A stretch of 6,077 nucleotides of DNA from an uncultured Clostridia bacterium (GTDB lineage: Bacteria; Bacillota; Clostridia; Oscillospirales; Oscillospiraceae). Made by a program: the position numbers and the translations under genes. The notes below the pieces were generated by a model that was given only the letters and a program-made list of their open reading frames with translations, was not told where the DNA came from and did not search any database. This document shows, one piece after another, positions 1-6,077 of this stretch. The stretch covers positions 1 to 6,077 of the forward strand of contig CAMJHX010000083.1 of the NCBI GenBank assembly GCA_946405655.1, given 5' to 3'. How positions within the stretch are numbered: the stretch's first letter is position 1; every line of letters starts with the position of its first letter.

Positions 1-938
1 TCCGGCTCCGGCATGGAGCGGATCGCGCCCTTCTTGGTCGTGACGAGGTATGCCGCGGCGTTGGCATAGCGCAGCATATCGCGCAGCTGGTCTTCACTCA
101 GACCCTCCGCGCCGTGCTCAAGCACATAGTGCAGCACGCAGGCGCAGAACGTGTCGCCCGCGCCGGTGGTCTCGATCGTGCCGCCGAGACGGAAGGAATC
201 GACGAAAACGGTCTTGCCCTCGTGGAAGCTGTAGCTCCCGTCCGCGCCCGCGGTGACGTTCAGCACCTTGATGTTCGGGTACTCCCGCCGCAGGATCGCA
301 GCGCCGGCTTCAAAATCGGTCTCGCCCGTCATGAATTCGAGCTCGTTGTCCGCGATCTTGAGGATATCGCACTGGCCGAGACCCCACGCGATCTGCTCCT
401 TTGCGTCCTCCAGACTCGCCCACAGCGGGGGACGGAGGTTCGGGTCGAAGGAGATGAGCGCGCCCGCGTCCTTCGCGATGGCGACGGCCTTCTTCGTCGC
501 CGCGCGGACGCCCTCGTGCGTCATGCTGAGCGTGCCGAAGTGGAAGATCTTCGCATTGCGAATGAGGTCTTCCGGAATCTCATCCTCGCGCAGCAGCATG
601 TCCGCGCCGGGGTCGCGGTAGAAGGAGAAGTCGCGGTCGCCGTTTTCCGCCGTGTGGACGAAGGCGAGCGTCGTGTGCGCGGCGGGGTCTAAGATCAGCG
701 CGCGCGTATCGATGCCGACGTCCTCGGCGGTGCCGCGCAGCATTTTGCCGAACATATCGTCGCCCAGCTTGCCGATGAAGGCGCAGGGGTGGTCGAGCTT
801 TTTCAGCATCGAGAGCACGTTGCACGGCGCGCCGCCGGGGTTCGCCTCGAAGAGGGGATTTCCCTGCGCGCTCTTTCCGTTTTCCGTAAAGTCGATCAGC
901 AGCTCGCCGAGTGCGACAACGTCAAATTGCGTTCCCAT
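1..938 (-). CDS. scrK: Fructokinase, PfkB family (3' end cut by window edge)
   Basis: This gene encodes an ATP-dependent cytoplasmic sugar kinase that most likely phosphorylates fructose released from sucrose. The frame is open for 312 codons from ATG at 938-936 to the left edge with no stop, so probably only a few C-terminal residues are missing (the family is usually about 310-325 aa). The opening VVALGELLIDF and the glycine-rich GGAPCNV (residues 35-41) are the PfkB N-terminal sugar-site region. FDPNLRP lies at 164-170. TTGAGDTF (257-264) is the PfkB signature 2, with D262 the expected catalytic base. The start overlaps the end of the GH32 gene by 17 bp and has a GGAG 10 nt upstream, which implies translational coupling. 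Fructose specificity is inferred from the GH32 and GH13 neighbours and overall resemblance to bacterial fructokinases; another ketose or nucleoside specificity is possible but less likely. Confidence 0.93.
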   Translation of the reverse strand, partial: MGTQFDVVALGELLIDFTENGKSAQGNPLFEANPGGAPCNVLSMLKKLDHPCAFIGKLGDDMFGKMLRGTAEDVGIDTRALILDPAAHTTLAFVHTAENGDRDFSFYRDPGADMLLREDEIPEDLIRNAKIFHFGTLSMTHEGVRAATKKAVAIAKDAGALISFDPNLRPPLWASLEDAKEQIAWGLGQCDILKIADNELEFMTGETDFEAGAAILRREYPNIKVLNVTAGADGSYSFHEGKTVFVDSFRLGGTIETTGAGDTFCACVLHYVLEHGAEGLSEDQLRDMLRYANAAAYLVTTKKGAIRSMPEP

Positions 939-2430
939 GGTTATCAAACTCCAAAGTATATTGTTCCAGATCGAGGCGCAGCGCCCCGTCGGACTGAAAC
1001 GAGATGCCGTCGGCGTCCTGCGGTGCGTAGAGCACGAAGGTCGCGGCCTCCTCGCCGTCGTTGACAAAAATCTCTAAGCTGTAGCGGTCGAGCAGGATGC
1101 GCAGCTTCAGTACGCCGCCGCGGTCGCGCACGGCAAATTCCCTGCGGTTCAGGATCTGCTCGGCGAGCCCGCTCCGGCTCCGGTCGACGCAGAGGGTGTG
1201 CGCGCCGGGGGTGTAGCGGATCGTGGTCTCATAGCCGCCGCCCTTCGCGAGGGAGATCGTGAAGTCCCGGCAGAGCCCGCGCTCCGCGTCGGGGCGGATC
1301 GTCACCGTGAGGTCGAGGCACCGGCCTGAAACGCCATCCAATACCGCCTCGCCGTCGAGGGCGAAATCTTCATAGCGCACCGCCTTGCCGCGATAGGCTT
1401 CCAGCTCGCGCACGGGGTTCTGGATCAGCCGCCCGTCGCGCACGTGCAGCTCGCGCGGCGTCGTCATCTGGCCGAAGAAGGGCAGCTTCTCGGGCGGACG
1501 GTAGTCCACGCTGTTCCAGTACTGCATCCACGCGATCATCACGCGCCGTCCGTCGGCGGTCAGCGTGGTCTGCGGGGCGTAGAAATCGAGACCGTAGTCG
1601 ATCGTCTGCTCGTGCTGCCGCAGCAGACGGCGACGGGCCTTGTCATACTGCCCGATGAGGCAGAGCGTCGTGTTGCCGTCGATGAATTCCAGCCCCTCGG
1701 AGCGCATCTCCTGCGGGCTCGTGAGGAGCACGTGCGTCCCGTCGAGCGCGAAGAAGTCCGGGCACTCCCACATGCGTCCGTAGCGGTTGGAGGATTCGGC
1801 GAGCGTTCCGGCGTAGTGCCAGTGCAATGCGTCCTCGCTCTCGTAGAGCAGAATCGCGCCGCTCCCGTCCGGGCAGCGGTCGCCCGCCACGAGATAAAAC
1901 TTCCCGTCCTCGCGCCAGATCTTCGGGTCGCGGAAATCCCGCGCGCTGCCGCCCTCGGGCAGATCCGCGCCGGTGATCACGGGGTTGCCGGCGTATTTCT
2001 CATAATCCACGCCGTCGCCGATCGCGACGCACTGCGTCTGGAACTCCAGCTCTGAGCCGTCGGGCGCGGGCTCCTTGTGCACGCCGGTGTAGACCAGCAG
2101 ATGCCGTCCGTCGTCCAGCTCGATGCCGCTGCCGGAAAAGCAGCCGGATTCGTCGTATGCCGCGTCCGGCGCGAGCGCCGCGGGCAGGCGTTCCCAGCGG
2201 ATGAAATCGCGGGACTTGATATGGCCCCAGTGCATCGTGTCCCACACGGTGTCATAGGGGTTGTATTGAAAAAAGAGGTGATATTCACCCTTGTAGAGGC
2301 TGAAGCCGTTCGGATCGTTGATCCAGCCGACGCCGCCGGTCACGTGCCAGTGCGGGAGCGCGGCGGGGGAGACGGCCGCCAGGTGTGCTTTTTCATGCTC
2401 GCGCGCGCGGCGCAGCAGATCATTGGTCAT
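922..2430 (-). CDS. GH32 beta-fructofuranosidase / sucrose hydrolase
   Basis: This is a 502-aa glycoside hydrolase of family GH32 that cleaves terminal beta-fructosyl bonds in sucrose and possibly short fructo-oligosaccharides. All three family signatures are present: WINDPNG (36-42, nucleophile D39), FRDPK (166-170, transition-state stabiliser D168) and ECPD (222-225, acid/base E222). FSGSG at 98-102 and the WGH at 68-70 also fit. The rest, from about residue 350, matches the C-terminal beta-sandwich domain. There is no signal peptide, so it acts in the cytoplasm. Relatives are often named sucrose-6-phosphate hydrolase, but the sugar enters here by an ABC transporter, so free sucrose is the likelier substrate. 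The ATG at 2430 is chosen because it forms an ATGA overlap with the GH13 stop and has AAGGAG 10 nt upstream; an in-frame ATG at 2454 would place that Shine-Dalgarno inside the protein and add a basic stretch (MARRRRKR) made by it. Confidence 0.95.
   Translation of the reverse strand: MTNDLLRRAREHEKAHLAAVSPAALPHWHVTGGVGWINDPNGFSLYKGEYHLFFQYNPYDTVWDTMHWGHIKSRDFIRWERLPAALAPDAAYDESGCFSGSGIELDDGRHLLVYTGVHKEPAPDGSELEFQTQCVAIGDGVDYEKYAGNPVITGADLPEGGSARDFRDPKIWREDGKFYLVAGDRCPDGSGAILLYESEDALHWHYAGTLAESSNRYGRMWECPDFFALDGTHVLLTSPQEMRSEGLEFIDGNTTLCLIGQYDKARRRLLRQHEQTIDYGLDFYAPQTTLTADGRRVMIAWMQYWNSVDYRPPEKLPFFGQMTTPRELHVRDGRLIQNPVRELEAYRGKAVRYEDFALDGEAVLDGVSGRCLDLTVTIRPDAERGLCRDFTISLAKGGGYETTIRYTPGAHTLCVDRSRSGLAEQILNRREFAVRDRGGVLKLRILLDRYSLEIFVNDGEEAATFVLYAPQDADGISFQSDGALRLDLEQYTLEFDNHGNAI
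949..952 (-). promoter_or_regulatory. Ribosome binding site of the fructokinase gene
   Basis: GGAG at 952-949 on the minus strand is 10 nt from ATG at 938-936 and lies within the GH32 coding sequence. It is weaker than the other sites in the cluster. The 17-bp gene overlap suggests that translation of the kinase partly depends on ribosomes finishing the GH32 gene. Confidence 0.6.
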
Positions 2431-4256
2431 GCGTTTTCTTCTCCTTCGAGCCAAACAAAGCCGTAGCCGCGCAGCTCAATCCATTCGTCCGCCCAGACCG
2501 CGCCGGTCACGAGCTCCCTGCCGCCGCGGGCGGGATTCCAGATCCAGCGCCCCTCCTCGCAGAAGTTGAAGAGCGCGGTCAGCGTTTTGCCGTTATAGCT
2601 TCGCCGGACGCCCAGCACCTGCTGGGACCCGGTGTCGAATGCGGTCACCTCGGCGTCGGCGCAGAAGACGTCGTTCTCCGCGCGCAGCGAAATGAGCCTG
2701 CGAAGCGGTGTAAAAAGCCTGCCGGGGATCGTGTTCGGGTCGTCCTTCTGCGCCGCGCGGTCCCACGGGAAGCGCCCGCGGTGGAGATAGCGGCTGTCCG
2801 CCCATTTTCGCGGCTCGCTGTGGTAGGTGTAGTCGTTCAGCTGGGCGATCTCATCGCCGCTGTAGAGCACCGGCAGCCCGCTCTGCGTGAGCATCCATGC
2901 GTGGAGCATCAGATCGCAGTCGAGTGCGCGCTGCACCTCATTGGGCGTCACGGCGCTCTCCAGTCCGCAGAGGGAGGCGGTCGTGCCGCAGAGTCTGGCG
3001 TCGGAAAGACGCTCGTCGTTGTTGTAAAGCTCGCCGCGCGACCAGCTGCCGGGCTGCACGCCCGTGAACCAGTGGTTCAGATAGCGCTTGTGCGGCGCCT
3101 CGCCCTGCCCGAGATTCGCCCAGAGCCACGCATAGTCGAGACCCCAGCCGATATCGTCATGGCAGCGGAGATAGTTGAGGAAGGTGTAAACGCGGGGCAG
3201 ACCGCTCAGCGCCTCCATCTGGCGGCGGAGCAGACGCACATCGCGCGTCGCCACAGTGTGCCAGGTGGTGCACATCGTCGTGGCATTGTAGAGCATGTGG
3301 CACTCGGGCTTTTCCGTCGGCCCGAAGTAGGGCGCGAGCTTTTCCGGCTCCATGATCACCTCGCCCAGCAGCAGCACGCCGGGGCAGACGATCTCGCAGG
3401 CGAGGTGCAGCATGCGCACCAGCGTGTGCACCTGCGGGCGGTTGCGGCAGTCGGTGCCGAGCTCCTTCCAGATATACGGAACCGCGTCCAGACGAATCAC
3501 ATCCACGCCCTGATTGGCGAGGAAGAGCAGGTTTTCCGCCATGTCGTTGAACACGATGGGGTTGCGGTAGTTGAGATCCCACTGATAGGGATAGAAGAAG
3601 GTCATCACGATCTGGCGGCAGTCGTCGAGCCAGGTGAAGTTGCCCGGCGCCGTCGCGGGGAAGACCTGCGGCACCGTGCGCTCATACTCGAACGGGACGT
3701 CCCAGTTGTCGAAGAAGAAATAGCGGCTTCTCGCCACCGGGTCGCCCGCTCTCGCGGCGCGCGCCCAGGGGTGATCCTCGCTCGTGTGGTTCATCACGAA
3801 ATCGAGGCAGACGCACATGTCCTTCTCGTGGCAGAGCTCGGTGAGCGCGTCCAGCTCCTCCATTTTGCCGAGCTCCGGCTGCACCTCGCGGAAGTCCGCC
3901 ACGGCGTAGCCGCCGTCGCTCCGCTCCGGCACGGTCTTTAAGAGCGGCATCAGATGCAGGTAGTTCACGCCGCAGTCCTGAATGTAATCGAGCTTTTTCA
4001 TGACCCCGTTGAGGTCGCCGGCAAAGTTGTCCACATAGAGCATCATGCCGAGGAGCTTGTTGGAGCGGTACCAGTCGGGGTCGGCCTGCCGCTTTTCGTC
4101 GAGCGCGCGCAGGGACTCGCGGCGCGCGTCATAGCTCCGGCGGAGCATATCGCAGAAATAATCGAACGCGGCCTCATCGTTTTGATAAAGCTCGCAGTAG
4201 AGCCATTTCAGCTCGTCATAGCGCTCCTTGAGGCGCTGTTCCATCTTCTCTCTCAT
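2427..4256 (-). CDS. Amylosucrase-like GH13 sucrose-active enzyme (GH13_4 type)
   Basis: This 609-aa cytoplasmic enzyme resembles amylosucrase, which transfers glucose from sucrose to a glucan and releases fructose. A helical N-terminal region (about 1-68) precedes the (beta/alpha)8 barrel beginning at MMLYVDNFAGDL. The signature residues can be read directly: SDGGYAV (D114, Y117), NHTS (H157), RLDAV (R255, nucleophile D257), GEV (acid/base E299), CHDDIG (H366, stabiliser D367, D368), ARLCGT (R421) and ADSR (R489). These correspond, by recalled numbering of the Neisseria polysaccharea enzyme, to its sucrose pocket. A small C-terminal beta domain follows from about 535. Two positions aligned with glucan-binding arginines R226 and R415 are P196 and K390, so the acceptor may differ; sucrose hydrolysis or another transglucosylation is possible. 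The start at 4256 sits 13 bp after the DUF624 gene, with only a weak purine-rich GAGAGAAAGAAG upstream; ATG at 4244 is an alternative. An ATG at 4325 would overlap DUF624 and is unlikely. Confidence 0.88.
   Translation of the reverse strand: MREKMEQRLKERYDELKWLYCELYQNDEAAFDYFCDMLRRSYDARRESLRALDEKRQADPDWYRSNKLLGMMLYVDNFAGDLNGVMKKLDYIQDCGVNYLHLMPLLKTVPERSDGGYAVADFREVQPELGKMEELDALTELCHEKDMCVCLDFVMNHTSEDHPWARAARAGDPVARSRYFFFDNWDVPFEYERTVPQVFPATAPGNFTWLDDCRQIVMTFFYPYQWDLNYRNPIVFNDMAENLLFLANQGVDVIRLDAVPYIWKELGTDCRNRPQVHTLVRMLHLACEIVCPGVLLLGEVIMEPEKLAPYFGPTEKPECHMLYNATTMCTTWHTVATRDVRLLRRQMEALSGLPRVYTFLNYLRCHDDIGWGLDYAWLWANLGQGEAPHKRYLNHWFTGVQPGSWSRGELYNNDERLSDARLCGTTASLCGLESAVTPNEVQRALDCDLMLHAWMLTQSGLPVLYSGDEIAQLNDYTYHSEPRKWADSRYLHRGRFPWDRAAQKDDPNTIPGRLFTPLRRLISLRAENDVFCADAEVTAFDTGSQQVLGVRRSYNGKTLTALFNFCEEGRWIWNPARGGRELVTGAVWADEWIELRGYGFVWLEGEENA
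2441..2446 (-). promoter_or_regulatory. Ribosome binding site deciding the GH32 start
   Basis: AAGGAG at 2446-2441 on the minus strand is 10 nt upstream of ATG at 2430-2428, inside the last codons of the GH13 gene. It favours this ATG over the in-frame ATG at 2454, which lies upstream of the site. Confidence 0.8.
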
Positions 4257-4269
4257 GTTCTTCTTTCTC

Positions 4270-4878
4270 TCAGGTTTCGTTCTCCAGCTTTTCAAACACG
4301 CCGCGCAGCAGCAGCGCGCCCACATAGCACGGCAGCGACAGGCCGAACAGCAGCAGCACCGGAATGCCGAAGCGGTAAAAATGCATCGCGAGCAGCCAGA
4401 AGGCGAGCGTGAAGACCACGATGCCGAGCGTGCGCGGGAAATAGGCGATGGCGAGCGACACGGCGTTTTTCAGCGTGCCGCCGATGGTGTTTTCATATCG
4501 CGCCTGCAGCGCGAAGACGTAGACCGCGAGGGCGAGCAGCAGGATGCCGATCGCCGCGATCGGATATCTCAGAAGCGGGGCGTAGACCGCCGCCGCGTGA
4601 TAGTCAAAGTAAAGGATCGCTGCCGCGGCAAGAAAGATGAGCCAAAGCAGCGTGCTCTGCTTCCAGTTATCGCGGAAGGAGCGGAAAAAGGGCTTGACGA
4701 TATAGGCTTCCTCCTGACGCGCCATGTGGATCGTCAGGTCGTTCATGGCGGTGAGACCCGCGCCCGCCGTGATGACCGGCAGACAGCAGAGGAGCGCCAG
4801 AATGTTCAGTGCGATCAAATCGGCGGCAACGGACAGCGCCTGCATGAAGGGGTTGTCCATATCGAAGATCTTTTTCAC
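4270..4878 (-). CDS. DUF624 / YesL-family membrane protein
   Basis: This is a 202-aa integral membrane protein of the DUF624 (YesL-like) family, commonly encoded beside carbohydrate ABC transporters in Firmicutes; its biochemical role is not established. The N-terminus KKIFDMDNPFM followed by a long hydrophobic segment ending in LLCCLPVITAGAGLTAMNDL (about 17-46) is the typical family opening. Further hydrophobic segments lie at about 75-92, 104-125, 150-166 and 170-192, giving about five membrane spans with short loops. The GTG at 4878 is chosen as start: AAAGGAGAT ends 8 nt before it, and the protein then begins exactly at the conserved KKIF..DNPF. The in-frame ATG at 4920 falls inside the upstream hairpin and would add 14 residues unlike the family. 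It lies between the permease and enzyme genes, separated from the permease by the 96-bp hairpin-containing gap and from the GH13 gene by 13 bp. An accessory role in transporter assembly or regulation is only a guess. Confidence 0.88.
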   Translation of the reverse strand: MKKIFDMDNPFMQALSVAADLIALNILALLCCLPVITAGAGLTAMNDLTIHMARQEEAYIVKPFFRSFRDNWKQSTLLWLIFLAAAAILYFDYHAAAVYAPLLRYPIAAIGILLLALAVYVFALQARYENTIGGTLKNAVSLAIAYFPRTLGIVVFTLAFWLLAMHFYRFGIPVLLLFGLSLPCYVGALLLRGVFEKLENET

Positions 4879-4885
4879 GCCGGGG

Positions 4886-4894
4886 ATCTCCTTT
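4886..4894 (-). promoter_or_regulatory. Ribosome binding site fixing the GTG start of the DUF624 gene
   Basis: The minus strand reads AAAGGAGAT at 4894-4886. Its AGGAG core (4892-4888) is 9 nt from GTG at 4878-4876. It is a near-perfect Shine-Dalgarno and decides the start in favour of GTG over the ATG at 4920. It lies just downstream of the hairpin at 4946-4911, with about 16 nt between them, so the hairpin would not occlude it directly. Confidence 0.85.
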
Positions 4895-4910
4895 CGGGTT
4901 TCGCGTTTTC

Positions 4911-4946
4911 CATGCCACACTGCCCCAGGTGGGGCAGCGTGGCATG
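4911..4946 (-). repeat. Intergenic 16-bp inverted repeat (RNA hairpin)
   Basis: On the minus strand the arms are CATGCCACGCTGCCCC and GGGGCAGTGTGGCATG, separated by a 4-nt ACCT loop. All 16 positions pair in RNA, fifteen as Watson-Crick pairs and one as G-U. On the plus strand the same position is an A-C mismatch, so the stem is complete only in the transcript of the operon. The sequence after it is GAAAACGCG, not a U-tract, so it does not look like a standard rho-independent terminator. It sits in the only sizeable gap of the cluster, between the permease and DUF624 genes. It may lower downstream expression, protect the 3' end of the transporter message after processing, or be one copy of a dispersed palindromic repeat. 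The choice among these is inference. Confidence 0.85.
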
Positions 4947-4974
4947 TCTGATGAAATCAATTTGCGGAGGGGTT

Positions 4975-5838
4975 TTATCCCTTGACCGCGCCTGCAGTGA
5001 CGCCCTGCACGATGTAACGCTGCAGGAACACATACAGGATGAGGATCGGCAGCATCGCCAGCAGCAGCGCCGCCATGACGAGACCGATGTCGGTGGAGTA
5101 GGTGCCGTAGAAGGCCTGGGTCGCGATGGGGATGGTGTAGAGCTCCTTCTTGGTCAGCACGAGGCTGGGCAGGAGGTAGTCGTTCCAGTAGGCCATCGCG
5201 TTGATGATGGCGACCGTGGCGATCGTGGGCTTGAGCAGGGGGAAGACGACCTTCCAGTACGTCTGCCATTTGCTGCAGCCGTCGATCGTGGCGGCCTCTT
5301 CCAATTCTAACGGTATGTTGGTTTTGATCGCGCCGTGGAACATGAACATCGCCATCGACACCGAGAAACCGACGTGCATCAGGATCAGGGTGATGCGGTG
5401 GTTCAGAACGCCCAGCGTGCCGCCGTAGACGGAAACCAGGGGAACCATCAGGACCTGGAAGGGGATGACCATCGAGGCGATCATCAGCGAGAAGATCAGC
5501 GTGCAGAGCTTCCAGCGGCCGTTGCGCACAATGACGTAGGCCTGCATGGAGGAGACGATGATCGTCAGGATCGTCGCGCAGACGGTGATGATGAGGGAGT
5601 TCCCAAACACGCGCCAGAAGTTCATCTTCTGCATGGCTTCGGGGAAGTTTTTGAAGGTGAAGCCGTGCGCGCCGATCAGCGCGAGGGGGTTGGAGGTGAT
5701 GTCCGCCTTCGTCTTGAAGACGTTGATGATCACGAGGATGAACGGTGCGATAAAGCAGATAAAGAGGATCAGAAGCACGATCCACATGATCGCATGGGAA
5801 ATTTTCTTGTTCCGTGCGGCTCTTTCGTTCTCGGTCAT
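4975..5838 (-). CDS. Carbohydrate ABC transporter permease, MalG/UgpE type
   Basis: This is a complete 287-aa inner-membrane subunit of a sugar ABC importer. A short charged cytoplasmic N-terminus (1-13) precedes the first membrane span (about 16-40). A periplasmic loop with the family's FTFKNFPEAM-like segment (60-69) comes next, then spans at about 78-104, 111-134, 150-168, 205-225 and 250-275. The cytoplasmic EAA loop that docks on the ATPase is clear: EEAATIDG (180-187) followed by the VFPLLKP turn (198-204). Length and C-terminal end (LQRYIVQGVTAGAVKG) are standard for CUT1-family MalG-like permeases. The ATG overlaps the stop of the preceding permease gene as TAATG and has GGAGGT 9 nt upstream. 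No ATPase gene is in the window; many Firmicute CUT1 systems share an MsmK-type ATPase encoded elsewhere. Sucrose as substrate is inferred from the downstream enzymes. Confidence 0.95.
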   Translation of the reverse strand: MTENERAARNKKISHAIMWIVLLILFICFIAPFILVIINVFKTKADITSNPLALIGAHGFTFKNFPEAMQKMNFWRVFGNSLIITVCATILTIIVSSMQAYVIVRNGRWKLCTLIFSLMIASMVIPFQVLMVPLVSVYGGTLGVLNHRITLILMHVGFSVSMAMFMFHGAIKTNIPLELEEAATIDGCSKWQTYWKVVFPLLKPTIATVAIINAMAYWNDYLLPSLVLTKKELYTIPIATQAFYGTYSTDIGLVMAALLLAMLPILILYVFLQRYIVQGVTAGAVKG

Positions 5839-6077
5839 TATGCTTCCACCTCCCCTTTCTTACCGATCATAACCTGCGTCACGCCGACGATGGCGCACAC
5901 CAGGAAGAGGATGAGGGCCTCGGCCTGACCGAGACCGTAGTTCTTATAGGTAAAGGCCTGATTGTACACGTGCATGGCCGCGAGCACGGAGGAACCGAAC
6001 GGCTCGCCCTTGGTGAGGGAGAGGTTCACGTCGTACACGACGAAGCAGCGCGTGATGCTCAGGAAGATGCACTGCAC
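5838..6077 (-). CDS. Carbohydrate ABC transporter permease, MalF/UgpA type (C-terminal part)
   Basis: Only the last 79 codons and the TAA stop (5840-5838) are in the window; the gene continues past the right edge, so the true start is not visible. The segment IFLSITRCFVVYDVNLSLT, then GEPFGSS and the YNQAFTYKNYGLGQAEA stretch are characteristic of the region after the EAA loop in MalF/UgpA-like permeases. The segment ends in a final membrane span (about LILFLVCAIVGVTQVMI) and a short charged tail (GKKGEVEA). It pairs with the following MalG-type subunit to form the membrane channel of a sugar importer. The two genes overlap by one base (TAATG), indicating coupled translation. The solute-binding protein would be expected further upstream, outside the window. 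Confidence 0.93.
   Translation of the reverse strand: MQCIFLSITRCFVVYDVNLSLTKGEPFGSSVLAAMHVYNQAFTYKNYGLGQAEALILFLVCAIVGVTQVMIGKKGEVEA
5848..5853 (-). promoter_or_regulatory. Ribosome binding site of the MalG-type permease gene
   Basis: The minus strand reads GGAGGT at 5853-5848, 9 nt before ATG at 5838-5836. It lies inside the last codons of the preceding permease gene and supports the TAATG-coupled start. Confidence 0.8.

Noticed and set aside
114..692. A 192-codon plus-strand frame opposite the fructokinase gene
   Set aside because: The minus strand carries an uninterrupted PfkB kinase with its signature motifs here. The plus-strand frame has no family resemblance.
2431..2454. An upstream ATG for the GH32 gene giving an Arg/Lys-rich N-terminus
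   Set aside because: The extra residues MARRRRKR are encoded by the Shine-Dalgarno region, and the ATG at 2430 gives the usual ATGA overlap with correct spacing.
2385..3941. A 518-codon open frame on the plus strand opposite the GH13 gene
   Set aside because: It is antisense to a clear enzyme gene with intact catalytic motifs. Its translation is low-complexity, rich in Ala, Arg, Val, Glu and His, and matches no family I know. Long antisense frames are common opposite GC-rich codon-biased genes.
4911..4946. The intergenic hairpin as a rho-independent terminator
   Set aside because: The stem is strong, but the following transcript bases are GAAAACGCG rather than a run of U, and the genes on both sides belong to one functional set. 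Bidirectional termination is also unlikely because the plus strand has no gene ending here; the bases that follow it there (TCTGATGAAA) also lack a T-tract.
4228..5310. A 360-codon open frame on the plus strand across the DUF624 and permease genes
   Set aside because: It crosses two real genes and the hairpin, and its translation is mostly Arg, Asp, Glu, Gln and His without recognisable domains. This is the composition expected from the complement of membrane-protein codons.
4667..5785. A 372-codon minus-strand frame overlapping the permease
   Set aside because: It is a shifted frame of the MalG-type permease and DUF624 genes, rich in Arg, His, Pro and Asp with no membrane spans, while the permease frame shows the EAA loop and all spans.

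Overview
The window is one dense, GC-rich gene cluster read entirely on the minus strand, from right to left. It looks like a sucrose (or short fructo-oligosaccharide) uptake and breakdown operon. The organism is probably a high-GC member of the Clostridia, such as a gut Oscillospiraceae/Ruminococcaceae-type bacterium. That is an inference from four things: strong AGGAGG-type ribosome binding sites, a YesL/DUF624 membrane protein inside a sugar ABC operon, MalF/MalG-type permeases, and the gene order. No rRNA or other taxonomic marker is present, so the assignment is soft.

Layout in transcription order (right to left): (1) the C-terminal end of a MalF/UgpA-type sugar ABC permease, cut by the right edge (6077-5838); (2) a complete MalG/UgpE-type permease (5838-4975), joined to the first by a TAATG stop/start overlap; (3) a 96-bp intergenic stretch (4974-4879) with a perfectly paired 16-bp hairpin; (4) a DUF624/YesL-family membrane protein starting at GTG (4878-4270); (5) a GH13 enzyme of the amylosucrase type (4256-2427); (6) a GH32 beta-fructosidase/sucrose hydrolase (2430-922), joined to the GH13 gene by an ATGA overlap; (7) a PfkB-family fructokinase (938-1), overlapping the GH32 gene by 17 bp and cut by the left edge just before its stop codon.

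Together the genes give a plausible pathway. The ABC transporter imports the sugar unphosphorylated. Inside the cell sucrose can be split by the GH32 enzyme (glucose plus fructose) or by the GH13 enzyme (glucosyl transfer or hydrolysis, releasing fructose). The fructokinase then feeds the fructose into glycolysis. The solute-binding protein, the rest of the first permease, any regulator and the promoter would lie beyond the right edge. No convincing promoter or rho-independent terminator is visible inside the window.

This is mostly a recognisable catabolic operon, and I see no clearly new system. The points most worth a second look are the intergenic hairpin, whose one imperfect position becomes a G-U pair only on the transcribed strand, and the GH13 enzyme. 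That enzyme keeps the sucrose-binding catalytic residues of amylosucrase but appears to lack two arginines linked to glucan-chain binding.
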